64,000 nt of DNA from JBKHYJ01 sp046565505 (GTDB taxonomy: Bacteria; Acidobacteriota; Blastocatellia; UBA7656): contig JBKHYJ010000066.1 in NCBI GenBank assembly GCA_046565505.1, forward strand, positions 55,478 to 119,477. The letters run 5' to 3'. Under the pieces are notes generated by a model. It had not been told where the DNA came from, searched no databases, and saw only the letters and a list, made by a program, of their open reading frames with translations. The position numbers and the translations under genes are program-made. Below, piece by piece: positions 1 to 8,869 of this stretch (its first letter is position 1; every line of letters starts with the position of its first letter).

Positions 1-1
1 G

Positions 2-2065
2 TCGGGGGCCGTGCTGAGCAGGCCGATCTCCGGCATAGGTCCCGGCTGGGCGTCGCCCGTCAGGAACGCCGTGTCGGCCGTCGTCGGGCGCTTCTCACAG
101 TACTCGGGCAATTTCAACTTCGACCGCGAAGGCAACCTCCTGCCGGTCGGCACGGGTATAGGGCGCGAGTTCGCGACCCAGGAGTACGACTGGTATATGC
201 AGGACGTGTGGAAGCTCCGGCCGAACCTCACGGTGACGCTCGGATTGCGGTACGGCTTGAGCAGGCCCGTCTACGAGACGAGCGGGCTGCAGGTCAAACC
301 GACCACGAGCCTCTCAGAGTTCTTCAAGCGCAGGGTCCAGGGCGCGAAAGCGGGCACGCCCGTCAACGACCTCATAACCGTGGACCTGGCCGGCCCGGCC
401 AACGGCAAGCCCGGCTACTACCCCTGGGACAAGAACAATTTCCAACCGCGCCTGGCGGTCGCATGGTCGCCCGATTTTAAGAGCGGTATTCTGGGCAAGC
501 TTTTCGGGAGCAACGGGGCGTCCGTCCTCCGCGGCGGCTTCGGGATCACAAATGATTACTTCGGCCAGCAGCTCGCCGTCCAATTCGATTTGAACAGCAC
601 GCTCGGCTTCGCTTCCACGACGACGATCGCCGCGAACACTTACAACGTCACGACGCGGCCCGCGCCGCGCTTCACCGGGTTCGGCCAGGACATACGCTCG
701 CTGCCTGGGATCACCATCCCGAGCAACCTGACTTTCCCGCTCGTCACGCCCGCCGACGAAGCGCAGCGCATCGAGTCTTCGCTCGACGACAACCTCGTGT
801 CGCCGATCCATTACAGTTGGAGCGCCTCGTTCGGCCGCCAGCTCAAGGGCGGGCTGTTCATCGAGGCTAGCTACATCGGCCGCAAGGCGCGTAACCTCCT
901 AATCACGCGCGACATCATGCACCTCAACGACCTCGTCGATCCGAAGTCCGGGGTTGACTGGTACACCGCGGCGGGCATGCTCGCGGACCTCCGCGCGCAG
1001 AACGTTCCCGTCGCGAAGGTGAAAAAGATCCCATACTTCGAGAACCTGTTCCCGAGCGTGGAGAACTTTTTCGTAGACCTGCCGGCGTCCTACTCCGCCA
1101 CGCAGAGGATATACGCCTACGTCGCCAGGGACCCTGTCGAGGGCGCCGACATACTGGACTGGACTTTCGTACAGTCTTTGATAGATGACTTCTCCAGCGT
1201 CGGCCCGAACGCCTTCTTCCACCCGCAGTACGCCGCGCTCGCCGCGTTCAGCACGCTCGGCGAATCCGACTACCATGCGGGGACGTTGACCGTGCGGCAG
1301 CGGCTGAGGAATCACCTGACGCTCGACTTCAACTACACTTTGTCGAAGTCAATGGACAACGCGTCGGGGCTGCAAAACAGCGACGTGTACGGGTCCGCGT
1401 TCGTCCTCAACCCGCTCGACCTCAAGCAGCAGAGGGGCGTGTCGGATTTCGACATACGTCACATCATCAACATGAACGCCGTCTGGGAACTGCCGGTCGG
1501 CCGGGGCAGGGCGTTTTTGAGCGGCATGCCGGGGTTCGCCGAAGCCATCCTGGGCGGGTGGCAGCTCACTAACATCTGGCGTTGGAATTCCGGCATCGTC
1601 GCCGGCACGCCGTTCGACGCCGCACAGTGGGCGACCAACTGGAACGCGCAAAGCAACGGCGTGCGGATCAAGCCTATCACCGCGAGCCCGACGCGCGGAG
1701 GCAAGAACGAGCCGAACCTGTTCAGCGACCCGGTCGCCGCCTACCAGAGCTTCCGCAACGCGCGGGCGGGCGAGGTCGGGGACAGGAACGTGTTCAGGCT
1801 CCCCAACTACTGGACCATCGACATGGGCCTGGGCAAAACGTTCACCATGCCCTACAACGAGAATCACAAACTGGTCTTCCGTTGGGAAGTGTTCAACGTC
1901 GCCAACTTCCAGCCCATGGGCACGCTGCTCGGCGGCCGCGAAGGGTTCGGGCTCGGCCAGGACCCCAACCTTACGGAGCCATCGGGCGTGTTCGGCAACT
2001 TCACAGACATCCACCCGTTCGCGTCACCACGCGTGATGCAGTTCGGGTTGCGTTACCAATTCTGA
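2..2065 (+). CDS. TonB-dependent receptor, Oar-like, 3' part (5' end outside window)
   Basis: C-terminal part of an outer-membrane beta-barrel of the Oar/TonB-dependent receptor type common in Acidobacteria. The reading frame is open to the left edge, so the signal peptide, carboxypeptidase-like N-terminal domain and plug are missing; a GTG at 11 is only the first start-like codon. About 685 residues are visible. They are rich in alternating barrel strands (for example TVTLGLRYGLSRP near the start and FDIRHIINMNAVWELP near residue 485) and finish in FGLRYQF, the terminal aromatic signature recognised by the BAM machinery. The likely role is energy-dependent uptake or secretion of a large substrate across the outer membrane; the substrate cannot be read from sequence. 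A clear terminator follows at 2091-2121. Confidence 0.88.
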   Translation, partial: SGAVLSRPISGIGPGWASPVRNAVSAVVGRFSQYSGNFNFDREGNLLPVGTGIGREFATQEYDWYMQDVWKLRPNLTVTLGLRYGLSRPVYETSGLQVKPTTSLSEFFKRRVQGAKAGTPVNDLITVDLAGPANGKPGYYPWDKNNFQPRLAVAWSPDFKSGILGKLFGSNGASVLRGGFGITNDYFGQQLAVQFDLNSTLGFASTTTIAANTYNVTTRPAPRFTGFGQDIRSLPGITIPSNLTFPLVTPADEAQRIESSLDDNLVSPIHYSWSASFGRQLKGGLFIEASYIGRKARNLLITRDIMHLNDLVDPKSGVDWYTAAGMLADLRAQNVPVAKVKKIPYFENLFPSVENFFVDLPASYSATQRIYAYVARDPVEGADILDWTFVQSLIDDFSSVGPNAFFHPQYAALAAFSTLGESDYHAGTLTVRQRLRNHLTLDFNYTLSKSMDNASGLQNSDVYGSAFVLNPLDLKQQRGVSDFDIRHIINMNAVWELPVGRGRAFLSGMPGFAEAILGGWQLTNIWRWNSGIVAGTPFDAAQWATNWNAQSNGVRIKPITASPTRGGKNEPNLFSDPVAAYQSFRNARAGEVGDRNVFRLPNYWTIDMGLGKTFTMPYNENHKLVFRWEVFNVANFQPMGTLLGGREGFGLGQDPNLTEPSGVFGNFTDIHPFASPRVMQFGLRYQF

Positions 2066-2090
2066 TATTGCAATCGCAGTTTCAGGTGAC

Positions 2091-2121
2091 GGGCCGGGGC
2101 CGACGCTCCGGCCCTTTTTTT
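2091..2121 (+). terminator. Rho-independent terminator after the receptor gene
   Basis: A perfect 7-bp stem (GGGCCGG at 2091-2097 with CCGGCCC at 2108-2114) is followed directly by seven T residues (2115-2121), 26 bases after the receptor stop codon. It separates the receptor from the convergent DUF434 gene. Confidence 0.85.
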
Positions 2122-2168
2122 GCCCTGCTATGACAGCCGTGCCGCGAGGCGGGGTCCGAGGCAATGCT

Positions 2169-2891
2169 TCAAATGCTCAGGTCAATGACCCACGCGCGCG
2201 GCAGCATCTCGCTGACGATGTGGGCGGAGAGATTTATCCAGCGCGAAACGCCGTCGAGAATTATTGAGTCTGAAGTGACCGCTATTCTGCCCGAGCGAAT
2301 TATCTCGCGGTCAGGGTTCCCTACGACTTCAACTGCCCAGGGCCAGCCGCGCGCGGACGCGATGTCGCAGATGCGCCGGCGGAGGCGGCCGCTGTTGGAG
2401 ATTGGCTTATCCAGAAGCCACTTCGCCGACTCGATGTCTGCCGCTCGCAGCGATTCGCCCACCAGACAGATGGCGGCCTCAGTCTCCGCCACCGACCTGT
2501 ACGAGCCATGCACGCTCGACAAGTCGCGCAAGCACCCATCGCGGCAGACCATCAGGACGCCGCCGCCGAGGGCCGCTTCCACCGTGATGATCAGGTTGAA
2601 CCCGTCGATCACCAGGCCGGCGCCGCGCGCGGCGTCCGCCGTGACGCGGGATTTCTCGCGGCGTTCTTTCTGTTCGTCGGAGCACGCGGCGCGTGATATG
2701 GCCAGGCGCTGGCGGTCTGTGAGCCCATGCCTGTCGCCGACAAGCTTGACCGAAGACTTAATGGCGTACCCCCTGCCCAGAAGCCATGACAATTCGGAGG
2801 CCGCCTCGCGGAGGGCTGGCAGGCTGCGCGCGCCGAACAATTCACCGTCCGCGGGATGAGAGCCGCGATGTTGTCTGTTGTCGGGACTCAT
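2169..2891 (-). CDS. DUF434 domain-containing protein
   Basis: A 240-residue protein that I recognise as a DUF434/DUF5616 protein. The N-terminal half carries the DUF434 signature ELSWLLGRGY followed by KLVGDRHGLTDRQR. The C-terminal half begins near VIDGFNLIITVEAALGG and contains conserved acidic and glycine positions reminiscent of a nuclease-like fold; that resemblance is inference. The frame could start up to 50 residues earlier. I chose the ATG at 2889-2891 because family members start just before an ELF-x-x-LPALR segment and a GGAG lies just upstream. No function is established for the family. The gene is convergent with the receptor gene and divergent from the lipoprotein gene. Confidence 0.8.
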   Translation of the reverse strand: MSPDNRQHRGSHPADGELFGARSLPALREAASELSWLLGRGYAIKSSVKLVGDRHGLTDRQRLAISRAACSDEQKERREKSRVTADAARGAGLVIDGFNLIITVEAALGGGVLMVCRDGCLRDLSSVHGSYRSVAETEAAICLVGESLRAADIESAKWLLDKPISNSGRLRRRICDIASARGWPWAVEVVGNPDREIIRSGRIAVTSDSIILDGVSRWINLSAHIVSEMLPRAWVIDLSI

Positions 2892-3022
2892 CGTTCTCCG
2901 CGCCCCCTGCCCGAGCAAAAATTTGCGGGACATGATGACCCCGCCGCGCCCGACCAGTGCCCGCTCGTTCGCGACAACTTTACATCCGCGCAGCCGAGAT
3001 AATCCAGATCGAACATAAGTAA

Positions 3023-3051
3023 TTGACTCGCGGGCGGGCAACTACGATAAT
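3023..3051 (+). promoter_or_regulatory. Sigma-70-type promoter of the lipoprotein gene
   Basis: TTGACT at 3023-3028, a 17-base spacer, and GATAAT at 3046-3051; each box matches consensus at five of six positions. Transcription would start near 3058 and give a leader of roughly 45 bases before the ATG at 3104. Confidence 0.75.
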
Positions 3052-3103
3052 GTGCACATTCGAGTTTGTTCAAATCCGACTTTTTACATTTCGAGAGGCA
3101 CCG

Positions 3104-3544
3104 ATGAATGGTAAAGGTAGAAAAGAGAATGCTTCTGGAGCAAAGCTCCGGCCGCTGGTCTGGGCATTCGCCCTCGGCGCTATGATGTTTACTTTCGCCT
3201 GTGGCGGCGGCGATAATCCGAATAATAATGCGAACCAGTACCCTACGGGGATCAGCGCCGATATATATAAACAACTCAAGTACGACGCGCGCGTTCAAGA
3301 TTACGAGGAGAAGGGCAACACGCTTGAGGTGAACGTCAATGAAGCCTGGATGTCTTCGCCCCCTGGCATGCGCGAGAGAGCGCTGGGGCAGTGGTACACG
3401 CTCTGGGAGAACGCTCACGGGAGGCAAGACGATCTTAAGATAGTCGTCAAGCACGAAGGCAACGAGATTGACGGGTGGTCCGGCGAGAAGGGCTATCAAC
3501 CCGCCGAGAACAAGGCCAAAGGCTCCGCGCACGCGGAAAGCTAA
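3104..3544 (+). CDS. Small putative lipoprotein
   Basis: A 146-residue protein with a basic N-terminus (MNGKGRKENA), a hydrophobic stretch (LVWAFALGAMMFTFAC) and a Cys at about residue 34 followed by Gly-Gly-Gly-Asp. This looks like a relaxed lipobox, so I call it a probable lipoprotein. The mature part is short and charged, with a conserved-looking segment RERALGQWYTLWENAHG. I do not recognise a named family. The ATG at 3104 is preceded by GAGAGG at good spacing. An upstream in-frame codon at 3023 lies inside the -35 box and is therefore not the start. Two strong hairpins follow the gene. Confidence 0.7.
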   Translation: MNGKGRKENASGAKLRPLVWAFALGAMMFTFACGGGDNPNNNANQYPTGISADIYKQLKYDARVQDYEEKGNTLEVNVNEAWMSSPPGMRERALGQWYTLWENAHGRQDDLKIVVKHEGNEIDGWSGEKGYQPAENKAKGSAHAES

Positions 3545-3583
3545 GTCGCCTGTCTGATTACTCCGCGCGGGGCTGGTTGAAAA

Positions 3584-3613
3584 GCCGCGGGCCGAGTTTC
3601 AATGGCCCGCGGC
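3584..3613. terminator. GC-rich hairpin after lipoprotein gene
   Basis: Perfect 10-bp arms (GCCGCGGGCC at 3584-3593 and its complement at 3604-3613) around a 10-base loop, about 40 bases past the lipoprotein stop. No T-tract follows, so a terminator role is inferred from position. Confidence 0.45.
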
Positions 3614-3643
3614 CGAACGCGGAAAGCGAGCCGTCGTTTATGT

Positions 3644-3697
3644 AAGCCCTGAAAGGTCTCGATAACTGGATGGAGTTATTGAGACCTTTCAGGGCTT
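3644..3697. terminator. 24-bp inverted repeat between convergent genes
   Basis: Arms 3644-3667 and 3674-3697 pair over 24 positions with a single G/T wobble and a 6-base loop (GGATGG). The repeat lies between the lipoprotein gene (plus) and the 1466-residue protein gene (minus), where a bidirectional terminator is expected. It has no flanking T-run on either strand. Confidence 0.6.
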
Positions 3698-3796
3698 GTG
3701 TTATTGGCTGGCGGTTACTCGGAGCGGCGCGCGGCGCTTTAGGGTTGCGCCTCCGGGCTTCGCGGCCAGGTTTTAACAGCCTCTAAGCGGACCGGA

Positions 3797-6700
3797 TCAG
3801 ATGCCCCGCTGCTTGATCGTGTGAGTCTTCCCGGCGATGGTTATCACGCCTTTGCGGGCGGTCGCGCCGGGATTCGGCCGCACGTTATAAGTGACCGTCC
3901 TGGTCCCTATCCCCGCACCCACCGACGTTATCGTGACCCAACTGACGTTCGTGCTCGCCCCCCACGCGCACCTGTCTTCGCAGTTGACGACGACGCTTCC
4001 GTTGCCGCCCGCCGCGTTGAAGGAGGCGCTTATGGGGGCCAGAGTGAAGACGCAATCGCCTGTCGTCCCCCCGTCCTGCACTATCGTGAAAGTCTGCCCG
4101 GCAACCGTGATAGTTCCCTGGCGCGGCGAGGTCGTGAAATTGTCTCTGACGGCGTAGGTAATAGTGTCTGTGCCGCTCCCGCTCGGGTCAGAAGTTACTA
4201 CTATCCAAGCGGCGCTCGGGGTAGCCGTCCAGTTGCAGCCGCTCGGGGCCATGACCGTGAATCCGTCCTCCGCCCCGGATTCGCCGAAAAATTTGCTTAT
4301 GGGCGAAAGCAGGTAACTGCATGCCCGCCCGGCCTGCGTAATAGTGAAAGTCTGGTCCCCGATTGTGATGCTCCCGGTACGTTGGTCGCCGGCGACGTTC
4401 GTAGAAACCGTGTAGAAGACGGTGCCGCCGCCCGTGCCGGCCGCCCCCGCTGTCACAGCTATCCAGTCGTTGTTGCTTGTCGCTTTCCACCTGCACCCGG
4501 CGAGCGCGGTCACGGTAACCGTGCCGCTCGTAGATTGTGATGGCACAGACGCGCTCGAGGGCTGGATTGAATAGCCGCACGGCTGAGTGCCCTGGTTCAC
4601 GGTGAAGGTCGTGCCGGCAATGGTGATGGTTCCCGTGCGGGGGCTGCCAGTGACGTTGGGCGCGACGCTGTAATCGAGCGTGCCGCTGCCGACCCCGCCC
4701 GCGCCCTGAGGGACACTTATCCAGGGGGCGTTGCTGGAAGCCGTCCAGCCGCAGCCGTCGGTGATCGTAACGCTGACGCTCGAATCCCCCCCGTCCGAGG
4801 CGAAAGATGCGCCGGCCGGCGATATGGATGGCGGCGGGTTCACGACCGTATTCATGGCCGTCGCGGAGTTGTTGCCCGCCACAGGGTCACGGATTACAGA
4901 GCTAACTGTCGCCGTGTTATTAATGACGAAGCCGTCGGCCGCGGAACAATTCACGACCGCGTCGATTGTGACGACGGCCGACGCGCCGGGCGCGAGCGAA
5001 TTGAACGATACGATGCGGTTATTGCCCGACCCGCCGCAGACGCCGCCCGCGGCGGAGCAGGTGACGAAGGCAATTGACGGTGGCAGGTTATCCGACAACG
5101 TCGCGGGCACTGCCGCGTCGGGGCCATTGTTTGTAACAGTGATCCGGTATGTGATCTTATTGCCCGCCGTCACGTTGGCGGGCGAGGAGGTTTGGCTGAT
5201 CGCCAGGTCCGAGGAGCCGAACGCCACGCAGGCCGAGAATTCCGAGCTGCTGCCCTGCGCGTCCGTAGCCGTCGCGGTGATGTATTGGCCTGAGGAGGCG
5301 GAGGTTGAAAGCGTAACGTTGAAGGCGGCATTGCCGCTCGCGTTGGTCGTCGCCGCGGCCGAGCCGAGGAACACCTGCCCTTCCCCGTTGCCCGAAACGT
5401 CACAGGAATCGCTCGCGAAGAATTGAAGAGTGAACGTCGCCCCGGCCGCGCTATTGAGCGTACCTTGAATACTGATTCCGCCGCCCGCGAGGCTCGCCGC
5501 CGCCGTCAACGCAGGAAAGTTCTGCAACCCGTTCGCGCCTGAATCGGCGTCGCCCGCATCGTTCGGCGTCACTCCCGGGGGGCCGAGGTCTACGCCCAGC
5601 CCGGAGTTCGAGAAGATCGAATTGGACAGTACGGAGTTGGCCGTCCCTGTTTCAATCAACACGCCGTTCCTGCCGTTGAAGGCGATGATGTTTCCGCCGC
5701 CCCCGGCCGCCGCGCCTATCAGGGTATTGCTCGCGGAATTGAGGACATACACGCCATCTGAATCGTTGGGCAAGGGGCTGCTCCCATTCAAGGCGGTGCC
5801 AATGAAATTGCCCTGCACGCGGTTGTTAGTCGCGGTCGCCGCGTTGATTCGGACCCCGCTTATGCCATTGCCCGAGATGACGTTCCCTTCGCCGGCCGCC
5901 GTGCCCCCGACCGTGTTGCCGGCCGCGTCGCTGATGGCGACTCCGCCGCCATTGTTCCCTAAGTCAAGGGAGCCGGTCGCGTCCGTGCCTACCAGGTTCC
6001 CCTGAATGAGATTGCCCATCCCTATCCCGAAGAATTGCACCCCGAAGCCTGTGTTGCCTGATATGACGTTGCCCGAGGCGGGGCCTCCGATGACGCTGTT
6101 AATCACGCTCGCGTTTCCGCTGACCAAAGAAACGCCGTTGCTCCCATTGCCTATGGCTACAGCACCCGTTTTGTCAGTGCCGACGTAGTTGCCCTGGACG
6201 CGGTTCCCGGACGCGGGGCCCAGTATGAGCACCCCGTGCGACGAATTGCCCGACATCACGTTGCGCGCGGAGGCCGTGGCCCCCCCGATCACGTTGCCAT
6301 CGCCGCCGATGATCGCGACCCCCGATTCGCTGTTCGCCTTGCCCGCCGTCCCGCCGGCGTTCGTGCCTATGAAGTTCCCTTCGACGTGGACGTTCGAGAC
6401 GCCGGATATCTCGACGCCATTGCCATCGAAGCTGTTGATGGCCAGCCCCCGTATGACGCAACTGGCAGCTCCGACGCTCAGCCCCTTCGTGCCGGGCAGC
6501 GCCATGCCGCCATCCAATTCGATTTGCGGGGCGCCGCTTCCGGGGCTTTGAGTCATGCCATCTATCGTGAGAGTCCCGCTTATCAAAGGGAGAGCCGACA
6601 GCGGCTTGATCGTCTTAATCCCGCCGCCGGTAATGCTGAAGTTGATCGCATCGGCACCGGGGTTTGAATTCGCGCTCGAAATCGCGTCCCTGAGCGAGCC

Positions 6701-8197
6701 CGCGCCCGAGTCGTTGGTATTGGTCACAGTGAAAACCGCCGACGGCGCTGTTAGAAGAATCGCGGGGGCCACCCGATTACTTCTCACCACCACGAGATCA
6801 CTAAGCGCATCAGCGTTCAGCCTCATGGGTAGCACATCGACCGGCTCGCCTTCCACGTCCAGCGAAGCCGACAGCCGGAAGCGAGAGAGCGACTGCGCGG
6901 GCGGGGCGGACTCCGGTTGCGAGGACGCCGACTCGGCGGTGAGAATTTGGAGTTGACGGCCCGCTGAATCTATTACGAGCAGGTCTTCATTCGGCGAGCC
7001 GGAAACCCGCAAGGGGGTAAGGAATCTCGCGGAAACATCGCCGGCGCTTTTCCGCGAGGCGACTGGCAGCGCGGTTGCGCTCGACTCAACCCAGCCCGAT
7101 TCGCCATTGCGCGCGGCGGTCTTTGTCATCAGGTGCGCCGCCCCGTCGTCCGACAGCAGGGCTATCTCCTGCGATGCGGAGCCCGTGAAATCGCCTACCG
7201 CCGCCGACAGGATTGAAAATGAAAAGGAGAGCCGCGTGATGCCAGGCTGATCGTCAATTCCGTTCGCCCCGCCGGAAGGACGCTTGCGGTCCCTGCCGCT
7301 GACGATTACGAGGTTGTGACCAGCCGCTATGGCAATATCTATGGGGTATTCGCCATCCAACTGGCCGATGGCGATTGATTTCGCCGCGGCAGGCAGCGGG
7401 ATGACTTCGGGCGAGGATTTAACCGCCCCCTCGCAGCCTTCAAAAACGAGAAGCTTCGGTCCCGCCCCTCCGTCGAGGCCGACGATTACCTCCGCGAGGC
7501 CATCTATGCGATTCACGTCCCCGGTCGCGAGCGCGGTAACTTTGCCGGGCAGTGGGACGGGGCTGCCGGGGGCAAGCCCTCCCCGGCCATCGCCCGTCAA
7601 CAACAGTAGCTTATCTCCCCCAAGTGCGGCCGCGACGACATCCGCATGCCCGTCGCCGTCGAAATCGCCGGTCCCGAGCAGCCGCGGAGAGTCAGAGACA
7701 TCGAATGCCCGCGACGACAATAAAAATGGCGAGTCCATATTATCAACTGCCGAGGGCGAGCCGCCGGGCGTCGATTGCGCGCGGCGGCTGACGGCTTCGA
7801 GGCTGTTAGGGAAGATCGTATCCGCATGACCCCGCTGGATGGTGACGCCGCAACCGCCTGTTGCCTCGTATGCGCTGACGAGGTCCGGGATTCCGTCTTC
7901 ATCGAAGTCCGCCGAAGCGAGCGCGACGGGGCGGGCCTGGTTCGCCCTTAATGCCTGCGAAGTCTTTGACGCACCTTGATAATCGGCGGGCAGGTCGCGG
8001 CCGTCTCGGAGGTTTATCCGCGGGGCGCCCCTGCCCGCCGCGCGGACGCTGATCGTCTTGCCGAGCAGACCGCGCCGTTCGTTCATTTCCTGCGCCGTCA
8101 CCCCGGATGCCCGCGTTTGCAATATGGGAGTCGAATACAGAATAGCCATCACCACCGCCAGTAACGATACGAGCAAAAGTCTGTTGATAAATTTCAT
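3797..8197 (-). CDS. Large secreted FG-GAP / parallel beta-helix / DUF11 / BACON protein
   Basis: A 1466-residue exported protein. It has a basic-hydrophobic signal sequence at residues 1-30. FG-GAP/VCBS-like calcium repeats follow (ADFDEDGIPDLV near 95, TGDFDGDGHADVV near 177, and weaker copies to about 470). A CSLREA-type start (TNDSGAGSLRDAISSAN, near 497) leads into a right-handed parallel beta-helix rich in GN-x-I-x-GN turns (about 500-880). A DUF11 domain (near 990-1095) and four tandem BACON domains (about 1100-1466) complete the protein. Each BACON unit has the C-x-W-x-A-x-S and GTITIAG-x-TFTV-type strands. BACON and DUF11 are surface or glycan-associated beta-sandwiches, so an adhesin or glycan-binding surface role is likely. 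ATG at 8195-8197 with GGAGAAG upstream. Confidence 0.88.
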   Translation of the reverse strand: MKFINRLLLVSLLAVVMAILYSTPILQTRASGVTAQEMNERRGLLGKTISVRAAGRGAPRINLRDGRDLPADYQGASKTSQALRANQARPVALASADFDEDGIPDLVSAYEATGGCGVTIQRGHADTIFPNSLEAVSRRAQSTPGGSPSAVDNMDSPFLLSSRAFDVSDSPRLLGTGDFDGDGHADVVAAALGGDKLLLLTGDGRGGLAPGSPVPLPGKVTALATGDVNRIDGLAEVIVGLDGGAGPKLLVFEGCEGAVKSSPEVIPLPAAAKSIAIGQLDGEYPIDIAIAAGHNLVIVSGRDRKRPSGGANGIDDQPGITRLSFSFSILSAAVGDFTGSASQEIALLSDDGAAHLMTKTAARNGESGWVESSATALPVASRKSAGDVSARFLTPLRVSGSPNEDLLVIDSAGRQLQILTAESASSQPESAPPAQSLSRFRLSASLDVEGEPVDVLPMRLNADALSDLVVVRSNRVAPAILLTAPSAVFTVTNTNDSGAGSLRDAISSANSNPGADAINFSITGGGIKTIKPLSALPLISGTLTIDGMTQSPGSGAPQIELDGGMALPGTKGLSVGAASCVIRGLAINSFDGNGVEISGVSNVHVEGNFIGTNAGGTAGKANSESGVAIIGGDGNVIGGATASARNVMSGNSSHGVLILGPASGNRVQGNYVGTDKTGAVAIGNGSNGVSLVSGNASVINSVIGGPASGNVISGNTGFGVQFFGIGMGNLIQGNLVGTDATGSLDLGNNGGGVAISDAAGNTVGGTAAGEGNVISGNGISGVRINAATATNNRVQGNFIGTALNGSSPLPNDSDGVYVLNSASNTLIGAAAGGGGNIIAFNGRNGVLIETGTANSVLSNSIFSNSGLGVDLGPPGVTPNDAGDADSGANGLQNFPALTAAASLAGGGISIQGTLNSAAGATFTLQFFASDSCDVSGNGEGQVFLGSAAATTNASGNAAFNVTLSTSASSGQYITATATDAQGSSSEFSACVAFGSSDLAISQTSSPANVTAGNKITYRITVTNNGPDAAVPATLSDNLPPSIAFVTCSAAGGVCGGSGNNRIVSFNSLAPGASAVVTIDAVVNCSAADGFVINNTATVSSVIRDPVAGNNSATAMNTVVNPPPSISPAGASFASDGGDSSVSVTITDGCGWTASSNAPWISVPQGAGGVGSGTLDYSVAPNVTGSPRTGTITIAGTTFTVNQGTQPCGYSIQPSSASVPSQSTSGTVTVTALAGCRWKATSNNDWIAVTAGAAGTGGGTVFYTVSTNVAGDQRTGSITIGDQTFTITQAGRACSYLLSPISKFFGESGAEDGFTVMAPSGCNWTATPSAAWIVVTSDPSGSGTDTITYAVRDNFTTSPRQGTITVAGQTFTIVQDGGTTGDCVFTLAPISASFNAAGGNGSVVVNCEDRCAWGASTNVSWVTITSVGAGIGTRTVTYNVRPNPGATARKGVITIAGKTHTIKQRGI

Positions 8198-8869
8198 CGC
8201 TTCTCCATGTTTTCGATAATGAGGACACGCTGCCCCAAACCACGTGCGCCCGCAGGCGGCATGCGGGCCGCGGGCGCGCGGGAAAACTGAATCAATTCAG
8301 AAGAGATTGAGCCGCAGGCGCACGCAGGTCAGGCTGATCTGCCCTGGTCCTGCCGGCGCAGGCGCGTCAGGTTAGCGTTGATCCGAGTCCCACCTGAATC
8401 AGGCATCCCGCACATCGCTGTGCTTACCTTGCAGGGTTCGATTTAGATTCGATCTATTCCGGGGATGACTACACAACCTGTAACCTGCAACCTGCTCACG
8501 TTGACCTTACGCCGGCGAGGCCGGAGCGAATCTGTCGGGGCCAGTACATGCCGAAGTGCGATTCGCTTCTCCGGCGGCGGTCTGCGGTCAGGCGGCGGTA
8601 TCTTAATTAGCTTTGGCGGCTCAGGTCAAGCCGGAAAGCCGCCGAGGGTTGCGGCCCGGGGCGGAGTCGGATTCGCCCGCCCGCTGACCGGCAGCAAGTC
8701 GAGAGCGCGGTCATTTATTTGCACCCGCCGGCTCAGGCGGCTGCGTATCTAGCAGCAGGGCCACAGGTGCGAGGCTCTACGCAATTCCATCTCAGGTGTT
8801 TTGCAGGCCGCGATTCCTGGGCCGCGGCCGACTGCCATTGAGACGAATCGTCGAACTCTGGAGGTGTCT
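8198..8869. other. 672-base divergent intergenic region
   Basis: Separates the BACON protein gene (minus) from the VWA gene (plus) and should hold both promoters. I see no box pair close to consensus. The 14-base imperfect palindrome CTGAATCAATTCAG at 8287-8300 (6-bp arms) is a possible operator. A short open frame near 8465-8752 has low-complexity arginine/glycine composition and no convincing start signal, so I do not call it a gene. Confidence 0.5.

Noticed and set aside
2164..2859. 231-codon plus-strand frame opposite the DUF434 gene
   Set aside because: The minus strand encodes recognisable DUF434 motifs; the plus frame is Ser/Arg-rich without a family.
3023..3103. Earlier start for the lipoprotein gene
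   Set aside because: The codon at 3023 lies in the -35 box of a near-consensus promoter, and the lipoprotein signal begins at 3104.
8465..8752. 95-codon frame in the divergent gap
   Set aside because: Low complexity, no ribosome site, no recognisable domain.
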